Counted from the stretch's first letter, positions 1 through 5,444 are shown. The stretch is 5,444 nt of DNA from SG8-39 sp041558415 (GCA_041558415.1 JBFFEY010000108.1:1-5444), one strand, 5' to 3'. Translations and numbers: made by a program. The notes: a model not told the origin generated them from the sequence alone.

Positions 1-320
1 CCCGTGCCCTCCACCTCGAAAGGCACGATGATCGTGAGATCGCCTCGGTGGGTCTCTACCTCGCCGAAAAACTCGTCGCGCTTGCGCTTACCGGGCGGAA
101 TCTGGGCCGCCCCGAGCTTCACTTCGGCGGGCACCGCGGAGAAGCGAAACTTGTCGCGATAGAGGTAGTAGCCCGGCGCGATCCGGTAGGTCACCTCGAT
201 GGTGCGAGGGTCCTGCAGGCGAGCCGAGAACCGGAACGCCTTCTCCGGCTCGAGCAGCTCGGGCTCCGCCGCGTGGCCAAAGGAGCTGACCGCCAGGAGA
301 AGAACCAGAAGGAGGCGCAT
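1..320 (-). CDS. dsbD: Thiol:disulfide interchange protein DsbD, N-terminal part (3' end outside window)
   Basis: DsbD is an inner-membrane protein that moves electrons from cytoplasmic thioredoxin to periplasmic thiol proteins such as DsbC and cytochrome c maturation factors. Only the first 106 residues are present. They show a signal peptide (MRLLLVLLLAVSSFGHAA, likely cleaved after HAA) and then the start of the periplasmic alpha domain. Matches to E. coli DsbD are clear to the eye: an EPEKAFRF stretch, PGYYLYRDKF, and DEFFGEVETHRG followed by a hydrophobic strand. No cysteine is visible, but the redox pair of this domain normally lies just beyond this point. I chose the ATG at 318-320 because GGAG sits 9 bases upstream. 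An in-frame ATG at 333-335 has no ribosome binding site and would add five residues before the signal peptide. It follows cutA by 19 bases and is probably co-transcribed with it. Confidence 0.9.
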   Translation of the reverse strand, partial: MRLLLVLLLAVSSFGHAAEPELLEPEKAFRFSARLQDPRTIEVTYRIAPGYYLYRDKFRFSAVPAEVKLGAAQIPPGKRKRDEFFGEVETHRGDLTIIVPFEVEGT

Positions 321-329
321 CGCAGTCAA

Positions 330-333
330 CTCC
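330..333 (-). promoter_or_regulatory. Ribosome binding site deciding the dsbD start
   Basis: On the minus strand GGAG lies 9 bases before the ATG at 318-320. It overlaps the alternative ATG at 333-335, which lacks its own Shine-Dalgarno sequence. This favours the shorter protein, whose signal peptide then starts directly with MRLLL. Confidence 0.55.
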
Positions 334-339
334 ATGGTC

Positions 340-669
340 TCAGCCAATGGAAATGGTCGTTTCCGCGCCCACCCAGTCGAGATAGTCGGCAAGCCCGCAA
401 ACGACTGGGACAGCGATGATTTCCGGAAGTTCGTAGGGGTGAAGCTCGCTGATGGCGGCTTCGACCTCGGGATAGAGCGCGGCGCGCGTCTTGATCAGCA
501 CAGGGACCTCGGTCGCATTCTCGACCTTACCTTCCCAGCGGTAGACCGAGGTGCACTCCGCAAGCACGTTCACGCACGCCGCAAGGCGGCGTGCGAGCAG
601 CTCCTCGGCGAGCTGCAGCGCGGCCGCGCGGTCCGGAAGCGTCGTGAGCACAACGAGTGCCTCAGGCAT
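340..669 (-). CDS. cutA: Divalent-cation tolerance protein CutA (CutA1 family)
   Basis: This is a small soluble protein of 109 residues, the normal length for CutA1, a very stable homotrimer. The family was linked to copper tolerance in E. coli, but its molecular function remains uncertain. Family landmarks are all present: VVLTTLPD near the N-terminus, the conserved cysteine in AACVNVL (C32), YRWEGKVE (43-50), VPVLIKT (55-61), LHPYELPEII (76-85) and a closing YLDW (96-99). The ATG is 4 bases after the stop of the upstream SDR gene and has no good Shine-Dalgarno sequence, which suggests translational coupling. The next gene is dsbD, as in E. coli, where cutA precedes dsbD (once called cutA2). 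The family call is very secure; the metal role is known only from relatives. Confidence 0.95.
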   Translation of the reverse strand: MPEALVVLTTLPDRAAALQLAEELLARRLAACVNVLAECTSVYRWEGKVENATEVPVLIKTRAALYPEVEAAISELHPYELPEIIAVPVVCGLADYLDWVGAETTISIG

Positions 670-673
670 GGGG

Positions 674-1561
674 TCAACCGCGCGGCGGCCGATCCGCGCG
701 CGCCGCCGCGATGCCGTGGCGCACGGTGGGATATCGCAGCTTCATGCGCAGTTCGTTTTTGAGCCGGCGGTTGGTCAGGCGCCGTGACTCGTTCATGAAC
801 GAAAGCAGCTGCGCGGACAGCACGCTCTCCGCCTCCGCGCGTGTCACGCGGGGTGGGAGCGGCAGGCCGAAGTGCTCGGCGACGAGGTCGAAGTAGTCGC
901 CCATCCGGATCGGCGCGTCGTCCGATGCGTTGTACATGCGGCCGCCCCCGCCGCGGTAGAGGGCGGCCATGACGATGCGCGCCAGGTCGTCCGCATGCAC
1001 ATGGTTGACGAAAGCGTCCTCCGCGGGCGCCAGCGCGGGTGTTCCGCGCTCGATTCGCGCCACTGGCAGCCGGTCCGCCGCGTAAATGCCGGGAACGCGA
1101 AGGATCACGACACGCACGCCGCTGCGCCTGCCCCACTCGCGCAGCTGCCCTTCCGCGTCCGCGCGGCGGCGCGCCCGTTCGGTGCCAGGACGCGGCGTTC
1201 GTGTTTCGGCGACCAGCTCCCCGCGGCAGTCGCCGTAGACCCCGCTCGTACTAATGTAGACGAACTGCTGTGGTAGACTCGAGCCCTTCGCAAGTGCCGC
1301 AATCAGATGAGCCGTGCGTGTATCGCGCGCGCCACGGTCCGGCGGCGGCGCGAGGTGCACCACGTCGTGGGCGAGGCCGGCGAGCGCTCCGAGCGTTTCA
1401 GGCGCATCGAGATCTCCCCGGACAGCCGTCACACCGAGCGAGCGCAGCGGAGCCAGGTGTTGCGGCGTCCGCGACAGGGCATAAATGCGGTAGCGCCCCT
1501 GCAGCAGCGGTATCAGCCGCCTCGCAATATCGCCACAACCGACAATGAGCAGGCGTTTCAT
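674..1561 (-). CDS. Atypical SDR-family NAD(P)-binding protein (YeeZ-like, NAD-dependent epimerase/dehydratase fold)
   Basis: A 295-residue cytoplasmic Rossmann-fold protein. The nucleotide-binding loop lies at the very N-terminus (IVGCGDIARRL, residues 6-16), which fixes the ATG at 1559-1561. An acidic RGDL (48-51) follows. The active-site region reads STSGVYGDCRGE (104-115): the tyrosine Y109 is kept, but the lysine four residues later in classical YxxxK enzymes is an arginine (R113). LRVPGIYA (154-161), a FVNHVHADDLAR segment (184-194) and the C-terminal RRLTNRRLKNEL (260-271) match the atypical SDR group containing E. coli YeeZ, often annotated as a nucleoside-diphosphate-sugar epimerase or NAD(P)H-binding protein. 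No substrate can be named. It heads the minus-strand group with cutA and dsbD, and is divergent from the reductase at 1625. Its upstream region holds a possible very close promoter. Confidence 0.87.
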   Translation of the reverse strand: MKRLLIVGCGDIARRLIPLLQGRYRIYALSRTPQHLAPLRSLGVTAVRGDLDAPETLGALAGLAHDVVHLAPPPDRGARDTRTAHLIAALAKGSSLPQQFVYISTSGVYGDCRGELVAETRTPRPGTERARRRADAEGQLREWGRRSGVRVVILRVPGIYAADRLPVARIERGTPALAPAEDAFVNHVHADDLARIVMAALYRGGGGRMYNASDDAPIRMGDYFDLVAEHFGLPLPPRVTRAEAESVLSAQLLSFMNESRRLTNRRLKNELRMKLRYPTVRHGIAAARADRPPRG

Positions 1562-1567
1562 AGCGGA

Positions 1568-1573
1568 ATTTTA
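1568..1573 (-). promoter_or_regulatory. Possible -10 element for the SDR-cutA-dsbD operon
   Basis: On the minus strand TAAAAT (5 of 6 to TATAAT) ends 6 bases before the A of the SDR start codon. It lies in the only AT-rich patch of the 63-bp divergent gap. No convincing -35 box is seen: the best, TGGAAC, is 19 bases upstream. A start about 7 bases downstream would fall on or beside the ATG, implying a leaderless or nearly leaderless transcript. No Shine-Dalgarno sequence is present before this gene, which fits. Confidence 0.35.
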
Positions 1574-1624
1574 GCCGAAAGCCGGGCCGCCCGTTCCAGG
1601 CCGAAATCGGCACACGCGTCGAGC

Positions 1625-2650
1625 ATGCCACATCAGGTCACGATAAAACCCAGCGACCACGTTTTTAGCGTCAATGATGGCGAAACCGTGCTGGATGCGG
1701 CGCTACGCGGCGGCTTGATCATTTCCTACGGCTGCCGCAACGGCGCCTGCGGGTCGTGCAAGGGCAAGCTTCTGGAAGGCACGATCGACTACGGCCATTA
1801 CCAGGAGCACGCCCTGCCCGATACCGAAAAGCAGGCTGGCCTGGCGCTTTTCTGCCAGGCGCGCCCGCTGACCGATCTCGTGATCTTGACGCGGGAAGTG
1901 GCAGGCGTGACGGGCATCGAGATCCGGAAACTGCCGGCGCGCGTGCACAAAATGAAGCGCCTCGCGCCAGACGTCATGGCGCTGCACCTCAAGCTGCCAG
2001 CGAACGACCGTCTCCAGTTTCTTGCCGGCCAATACATCGATCTTCTGCTGCCGGGCAACACGCGCCGCAGCTTCTCGATGGCAAACGCACCGCATGACGA
2101 TGCCTTCCTGCAGCTGCACGTGAGAAACTACGGCGGCTCGTTCAGCGGGCATGTCTTCAGCAAGATGAAGGAACGGGACATTCTGCGCTTCGAGGGGCCC
2201 TTCGGCACCTTCTTCCTGCGCGAGGACAGCGACAAACCCATCATACTTCTCGCGAGCGGGACGGGGTTTGCGCCGATAAAAGCCATGGTGGAGCACGCGC
2301 TGCACAAGCGGCTGCAGCGGCCAATCACACTCTACTGGGGCTGCCGCGCCCGCGCCGATCTTTATCTCCACGAGCTGGCAGAGCGCTGGCAGCAGGAGCA
2401 CGGCATCCGCTATGTTCCAGTGCTCTCCGAAGCGCAACCCGGAGACCATTGGACCGGCCGGGGCGGGCTGGTCCATCACGCGGTGATGGAAGATTTCCCG
2501 GATCTGTCGGGTTTCCAGGTCTATGCCTGCGGCTCTCCGGTGATGGTAGAAGCCGCGCACCGGGACCTGACGACGACGTGCGGGCTGCCCGAGGACGAGT
2601 TCTATTCGGATTCGTTCACGCCCTCCGTGCCGGAAGCCGGCCCGGCCTGA
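1625..2650 (+). CDS. NAD(P)H-dependent reductase with 2Fe-2S ferredoxin and FAD domains (CDP-6-deoxy-delta-3,4-glucoseen reductase-like)
   Basis: A 341-residue cytoplasmic electron-transfer protein. An N-terminal plant-type ferredoxin domain (about 1-92) has cluster ligands C37, C42, C45 and C77 in the C-x4-C-x2-C...C pattern (YGCRNGACGSCKG). A ferredoxin-reductase FAD domain (about 100-200) carries the flavin motif RSFS (148-151) and GPFGTFFL. An NAD(P) domain has GTGFAP (212-217), YWGCR (237-241) and the C-terminal YACGSPVMV (300-308) and FYSDSF (326-331). Electrons should run NAD(P)H to FAD to 2Fe-2S to an unknown acceptor. The family name comes from AscD/DdhD of dideoxysugar synthesis, but no sugar genes are nearby, so this is probably a general or differently coupled reductase. 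The open frame extends upstream to 1307, but that part overlaps the SDR gene in antisense and has no family similarity. The ATG at 1625 gives the usual MPHQVTIKPS start, though its ribosome binding site is weak. Confidence 0.92.
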   Translation: MPHQVTIKPSDHVFSVNDGETVLDAALRGGLIISYGCRNGACGSCKGKLLEGTIDYGHYQEHALPDTEKQAGLALFCQARPLTDLVILTREVAGVTGIEIRKLPARVHKMKRLAPDVMALHLKLPANDRLQFLAGQYIDLLLPGNTRRSFSMANAPHDDAFLQLHVRNYGGSFSGHVFSKMKERDILRFEGPFGTFFLREDSDKPIILLASGTGFAPIKAMVEHALHKRLQRPITLYWGCRARADLYLHELAERWQQEHGIRYVPVLSEAQPGDHWTGRGGLVHHAVMEDFPDLSGFQVYACGSPVMVEAAHRDLTTTCGLPEDEFYSDSFTPSVPEAGPA

Positions 2651-2742
2651 CCCTTTGGGCGCGAGCAGAGCACACCACAAGCATCAGGCCACGGAGTCAT
2701 TCCACTCGCCGTCCGCCGCTTTCGGGTCACCGGTCACCGATT
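2651..2742. other. Convergent intergenic gap between the reductase and hemY
   Basis: These 92 bases separate the 3' ends of two convergent genes. I see no strong hairpin followed by a T run that would act as a classical terminator for either gene. The hemY-proximal end carries two tandem copies of the heptamer GTCACCG (2726-2739), listed separately. Confidence 0.6.
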
Positions 2743-2777
2743 TTAGAGCGGGATACGGCGGTGCCCGCCGGTGACCG
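2725..2777. repeat. Heptamer tandem repeat and 9-bp inverted repeat spanning the hemY stop
   Basis: GTCACCG occurs twice in tandem at 2726-2732 and 2733-2739. The segment also pairs with the last codons of hemY: GGTCACCGG (2725-2733) is the exact reverse complement of CCGGTGACC (2768-2776). In the alternative register, CGGTCACCG (2731-2739) pairs with CGGTGACCG (2769-2777). The hemY stop codon lies in the loop. It could fold in either transcript and slow 3' decay or help termination, but there is no T tract, so a role is inference only. Confidence 0.4.
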
Positions 2778-3951
2778 CCTTGAGCTGGGAGAGCGCGAGG
2801 TCAAGGCTCTTGCGTTGATGGTTCCGCGCGACCTCCGTGTTGCCAAGCGTCTCATGCAGGCGGGCCAGCGCGAGATGAGCCGAGTAGGTTGGATCAACCG
2901 CAATGCTCGCCTCGAGATAGCTCTGTGCCTTCCCCCACAGTTGCTGCGTGCCGCACAGCCTGCCCAATGTCAGCAGCAGCGCAGCGTCGCGTGGGTAAGA
3001 CTTGAGCCAGCCCTCCGCCCGCTCGATGCGCCGTAACGTGTCACCGCCGTCGCAGTCGGCGTAGAGCGCAACAAGGTCGCTGTCCCAGCCCGACTCAAGC
3101 GCCTCCTCGATGATGCGGTGCGCCTGCGCGCACCCGCCGAGCGCGATGAAGCAGTGCGTGGCCGCGGCCGCGATCTCTTTGTCGGTGCGCTCTTTCGCCG
3201 GCATCTTGTGCCAGGCCTCTTCCAGCGCCGCAATGTCGAGTGCCTTGCGCTTTAGATTCTCAATCAGCGCAACGCGGCGGATCTGCGCCGCCTGATCCGC
3301 GTCGAACACCTTGCGCCGCTGCAGCTCGTTCACCAGCACGAGCATCTGGTCCCAGTTGCGCAGCGCCTCTTGTGCTGTCAACTCGAGCCGGAGCGCCGCC
3401 GTATGCGGGCGCGCCAGTCGCCTCAGCGCCTCGAGCGCCTCCTCGAAGCGGTTCTGCCCGAGCAGCAGCTCGGCCAGCGTGACCACCCTCATCGGTTCGT
3501 CCGCGCCCGCGGCGGCCGCACGCGCAAGGTAGTCATCGCGCCGGTCGTAGGCGCGCAGACCATGGGCCGCGCGCGCGGCAACGACTGCGCTCAGACCCGG
3601 CTGCTCGCCCATTTCGAGGGCGCGCTGCGCTGCTTTCTCGGCGCGCGCATAGCGACCTGCCAGATACTCTTGCAGCGCGCTGGCGAACATCGCGCGCGCC
3701 TTCCGGCGCCGGCGCGCTGCCCGATACTCGCGGACCTGGCGCGGCAAGTACAACGTGGCGGCGACCATACGTACGACGAAATAGAAACCGAGGAACGATG
3801 CGGCAAGCAATAGCAGAAGGAGGTTGAGCGAGAGCTCGACGCGATACGGCGGGGAAACAAACAGGACGTAGCCAGCACTATGGCGCGCGAGCAGCGTCAG
3901 ACCGACCGCGATAGCAACGATCGTCACGATCCAGATCAGCGCCCGCAGCAC
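2743..3951 (-). CDS. hemY: HemY, membrane-anchored TPR protein of the heme biosynthesis operon
   Basis: With the chosen start the protein is 402 residues, close to E. coli HemY (about 400). Two N-terminal membrane segments (about 4-22 and 40-62) flank a short periplasmic loop with the family-typical GYVLF...PPYRVELSL. A basic stretch (RAARRRRKAR, 78-87) then starts the cytoplasmic part. Helical TPR-like repeats follow, for example at about 86-114, 155-180, 320-353 (ending VDP) and 357-388. Proteobacterial HemY is not the protoporphyrinogen oxidase that bears the same name in Bacillus; its role with early heme enzymes is still unsettled. The GTG start at 3949-3951 is preferred because CCGGAGG lies 7 bases upstream and translation begins directly at the membrane helix. 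The frame stays open to a GTG at 4015-4017, but the added residues are polar and unlike the family. It lies 148 bases downstream of hemX and probably in the same operon. Confidence 0.92.
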   Translation of the reverse strand: MLRALIWIVTIVAIAVGLTLLARHSAGYVLFVSPPYRVELSLNLLLLLLAASFLGFYFVVRMVAATLYLPRQVREYRAARRRRKARAMFASALQEYLAGRYARAEKAAQRALEMGEQPGLSAVVAARAAHGLRAYDRRDDYLARAAAAGADEPMRVVTLAELLLGQNRFEEALEALRRLARPHTAALRLELTAQEALRNWDQMLVLVNELQRRKVFDADQAAQIRRVALIENLKRKALDIAALEEAWHKMPAKERTDKEIAAAATHCFIALGGCAQAHRIIEEALESGWDSDLVALYADCDGGDTLRRIERAEGWLKSYPRDAALLLTLGRLCGTQQLWGKAQSYLEASIAVDPTYSAHLALARLHETLGNTEVARNHQRKSLDLALSQLKAVTGGHRRIPL

Positions 3952-4099
3952 GAGACTGCCTCCGGATTTTGAAGAACGACCCCTGGCTGCCCGGTCACAC
4001 GACTGAACACCGGCCACGATGCATCAGCGAGCCGCACACAGCGGGTAGGCGGGTAGCAGGCGCCAATGGTTTGTCCGATCACGGTCTGCCGGTCACTGA
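3952..4099 (-). other. Intergenic spacer between hemX and hemY
   Basis: These 148 bases are longer than usual for adjacent genes of one operon. They contain the hemY ribosome binding site, an exact 8-bp tandem duplication GCGGGTAG (4041-4048 and 4049-4056), and two copies of CCGGTCAC (3991-3998 and 4089-4096), the second beside the hemX stop codon. I see no clear promoter or terminator, and no coding frame with family character. Confidence 0.5.
3959..3965 (-). promoter_or_regulatory. Strong Shine-Dalgarno sequence setting the hemY GTG start
   Basis: On the minus strand CCGGAGG is followed by 7 bases (CAGTCTC) and then GTG at 3949-3951. This is the best ribosome binding site in the window. 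It selects this GTG over the upstream in-frame GTG at 4015-4017. Confidence 0.75.
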
Positions 4100-5227
4100 T
4101 TACGGCTTCTCGGCGGTGCTCGCCTGCCCGCGGCCATAGCTGCGGATCGCCTCAAGCGAGGCCGATATGTCCGCGACCTCAGCGCTGAGTTCCGCAGCGT
4201 GCAGGCTCGACAGCGTTTCGACGGCGCGAGCAACCGCGGCGTTGCGCACATCGTAGTATCGTTGCATCCAGTCGCGCGCTGCGCCGACGTCGGCCTTGTA
4301 AGCCTGCGTGTTGCGCGAGAGCAGGGCAAGCCGCGCCCCGAGCAGGCGCAGCTTGAGATTCTCGCGCAGGAAAAACGCCTGCGAGGGCGCCAGTAAAGGC
4401 GTTTCGGGACGGTCCATGCGCTGGACCCGCACGAGCTGCTTCAACTCTTGCCAGGTCTCGCGCAACAGCCGCTTCCACAGCGGCTGCTCTGCGCCCCCGA
4501 GGTCGGACCGCGCCCCGCGCTGCGGCCGCACGTCCATGGCGAGGGGCAGCTTGTCCACGCCGGCGAGCAGTTCATCGATCTGCGCGGTTAGTCCCGCGGT
4601 GTCCACCGCGGCGAGCCCTCGCAGCCGGGCGCGGTCGGCGCTGATCGCCTTGCGCACGTCGTTCAACTGCGGCCGCGCCAAGCGGCCGAGCTTTTCGTCC
4701 GCCGTCCTCAGCGCGGTAAGCGCCGCCGTGGCATTGCCTGTGAGTTGCAGCTGCTGGTTCGCGATAACGAGTGATTGCTCGATTTCTGCGATCGCCACGT
4801 CGCCGCGGTTGCGGGAGATATCCTGGAGCGAGGTTTCCAGCGCAGCGAGCCGAGCCTGGATCTGCCCGAGCTGGCTTTCCAGCGCGCCCACCCTGCCCTG
4901 GACCGCGGATACCGCTGCGCGTGCCTGCTCCGCGACGCGGCGGTCCTCGAGCACCTTCGCGTCCGCGTCGGCCAGTTTCTGCGCCAGCTCCTTGCGCATG
5001 GCACTGGTTTCGATGCGGCCCTGGTACCAGTACCAGCCGACCAAGCCTGCGACGACAGCGATAAACAGCAGCGCCAGCCCTGCGCCGCGCCACCAGGGCG
5101 TGCGTGCAGCCGCGGCGGCCGGCTCTGCCGCGGCCTCGTCTGATGCGGCCTCAGCGGCAGCTTCCTGCTCGGGCACCGGCACAGGCTCTGCTTCCGGCTG
5201 CGTTTTCTGCTGCGGGGATTCGCTCAT
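4100..5227 (-). CDS. hemX: HemX family membrane protein of the heme biosynthesis operon
   Basis: A 375-residue protein with a low-complexity Ala/Pro/Glu-rich cytoplasmic tail (1-45) and one membrane segment (about 47-68, LALLFIAVVAGLVGWYWY). A coiled-coil stretch rich in Ala, Leu, Gln and Glu (about 72-138) leads into a conserved HemX domain. Family landmarks are EIEQSLVIANQQLQLTGN (148-165), the VDKLPLAMD region (224-232), and WKRLLRETWQELKQLVRVQR through FFLRENLKLRLLGARLALL (251-303) with DWMQRYYD (319-326). Databases often call such proteins uroporphyrin-III C-methyltransferase, but no SAM-binding methyltransferase domain is present. The role with HemD and HemY is not established. A stop codon in frame 24 bases upstream (in TGAGCC) shows that the frame cannot start earlier than this ATG. 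No clear Shine-Dalgarno sequence precedes it. Confidence 0.93.
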   Translation of the reverse strand: MSESPQQKTQPEAEPVPVPEQEAAAEAASDEAAAEPAAAAARTPWWRGAGLALLFIAVVAGLVGWYWYQGRIETSAMRKELAQKLADADAKVLEDRRVAEQARAAVSAVQGRVGALESQLGQIQARLAALETSLQDISRNRGDVAIAEIEQSLVIANQQLQLTGNATAALTALRTADEKLGRLARPQLNDVRKAISADRARLRGLAAVDTAGLTAQIDELLAGVDKLPLAMDVRPQRGARSDLGGAEQPLWKRLLRETWQELKQLVRVQRMDRPETPLLAPSQAFFLRENLKLRLLGARLALLSRNTQAYKADVGAARDWMQRYYDVRNAAVARAVETLSSLHAAELSAEVADISASLEAIRSYGRGQASTAEKP

Positions 5228-5351
5228 ACGACGTGATGGGCTGGCTCAGCCGATAGTATGGAGGGTCGTTCGCGGCGCCGCAACACTCGACACCGCGATG
5301 GCTGCCCCGAGACCATTACCCGGTACTCCCGAGCAGGACATCGCAGGCACA
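5228..5351 (-). other. Intergenic gap between probable hemD and hemX
   Basis: These 124 bases hold no coding frame that I recognise. The hemX-proximal half contains the possible promoter. The hemD-proximal half shows no clear T-tailed terminator, so read-through from hemD into hemX remains likely. Confidence 0.5.
5255..5283 (-). promoter_or_regulatory. Possible sigma-70-type promoter for hemX-hemY
   Basis: On the minus strand TTGCGG (5278-5283) and CATACT (5255-5260) are separated by exactly 17 bases, with TACTAT as an alternative -10 two bases further on. The -35 matches consensus at three positions and the -10 at four. Transcription would start about 20 bases before the hemX ATG. This would give hemX-hemY expression partly independent of hemD, consistent with the 124-base gap. 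It is a weak match and unproven. Confidence 0.3.
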
Positions 5352-5444
5352 TCAGCCCGATCGCTTGCCTCGGCCGCTCGCGGTGGCAAAGTGTTCTATC
5401 AGCGCGCTCAGCAAGCCCTCGTCGGCCGGCGCCGTGACGATCAC
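5352..5444 (-). CDS. hemD: Probable uroporphyrinogen-III synthase HemD, C-terminal 30 residues (5' part outside window)
   Basis: HemD closes and inverts ring D of hydroxymethylbilane to form uroporphyrinogen III, in the cytoplasm. Only the last 30 codons and a TGA are visible. The peptide begins VIVTAPADEGLLSALIEHF and ends in a basic, glycine-rich tail (GRGKRSG). A hydrophobic strand followed by a D-E-G/A-L-L-x-A-L helix is how many HemD proteins end. The fragment alone would not prove identity. The call rests mainly on position just upstream of hemX-hemY, where hemD is found in Beta- and Gammaproteobacteria. It lies outside the shown frames because it is short and open at the window edge. 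Confidence 0.72.
   Translation of the reverse strand: MIVTAPADEGLLSALIEHFATASGRGKRSG

Noticed and set aside
199..762. Plus-strand frame of 187 codons across dsbD and cutA
   Set aside because: It is antisense to two recognised genes, with a compositionally biased product and no domain features.
570..1136. Second minus-strand frame of 188 codons overlapping the SDR and cutA genes
   Set aside because: The product is Arg/Ala-rich frame-shadow sequence; the overlapping SDR and CutA frames have clear family motifs.
1600..1611. Small hairpin GCCGAAATCGGC in the divergent gap as an operator or attenuator
   Set aside because: It has only a 4-bp stem with a 4-base loop in GC-rich DNA, a common chance occurrence.
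1307..1624. Upstream in-frame extension of the reductase by 106 codons
   Set aside because: It runs antisense over the start of the SDR gene, its product is arginine-rich and lacks family similarity, and reductases of this type begin close to the ATG at 1625.
2640..2660. GCCC...GGGC pairing around the reductase stop as an intrinsic terminator
   Set aside because: The stem is only 4 bp, the loop is long, and no T run follows.
1703..2680. Long open frame of 325 codons on the minus strand, antisense to the reductase
   Set aside because: It is an antisense shadow of a high-GC coding region. The plus-strand frame has complete ferredoxin, FAD and NAD motifs, while the antisense product shows no recognisable domain.
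2449..3036. Plus-strand frame of 195 codons running from the end of the reductase into hemY antisense
   Set aside because: It overlaps the reductase in another frame and hemY in antisense, and shows no motifs or ribosome binding site.
1..5444. Mobile element, CRISPR, tRNA, defence system or other new accessory system
   Set aside because: All coding space is filled by conserved housekeeping-type genes in compact operons. I saw no terminal inverted repeats, transposase motifs, regularly spaced repeats or tRNA-like folds.

Overview
The window is about 63% GC by eye (not computed) and carries six closely packed genes plus a fragment of a seventh. It looks like ordinary chromosomal DNA of a proteobacterium, most likely a betaproteobacterium. 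The reasons are the hemD-hemX-hemY order, the cutA-dsbD pair, and the stand-alone ferredoxin/flavin reductase next to a YeeZ-like short-chain dehydrogenase. This lineage call is inference from gene order and protein character, not from a marker gene.

Layout: positions 1-1561 are a minus-strand run of three genes, read from 1561 down to 1. They are an atypical NAD(P)-binding SDR protein (674-1561), the CutA1 trimeric protein (340-669) and the start of the thiol:disulfide interchange protein DsbD (1-320, cut by the window edge). Gaps are 4 and 19 bases, so they very likely form one operon. A 63-bp divergent gap (1562-1624) separates them from a plus-strand NAD(P)H-dependent 2Fe-2S/FAD reductase (1625-2650) of the type usually labelled CDP-6-deoxy-delta-3,4-glucoseen reductase. 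After a 92-bp convergent gap comes a second minus-strand group: the last 30 codons of probable hemD (5352-5444), hemX (4100-5227) and hemY (2743-3951).

How the genes relate: HemD makes uroporphyrinogen III. HemX and HemY are single- and double-membrane-anchored accessory proteins encoded with it in Beta- and Gammaproteobacteria, and their biochemical role is still poorly defined. CutA and DsbD are a recurrent pair (E. coli has the same order), and DsbD carries electrons across the inner membrane to periplasmic thiol proteins. The reductase stands alone, with no deoxysugar genes around it, so its database name should not be taken as its function.

No mobile element, CRISPR array, tRNA, rRNA or defence gene was seen, and I found no convincing new system. 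The points most worth a second look are: the motif CCGGTCAC, found three times by eye and only in the two non-coding gaps flanking hemY; a promoter placed so close to the SDR gene that its mRNA may be leaderless; the replaced catalytic lysine in the SDR protein; and the orphan reductase.
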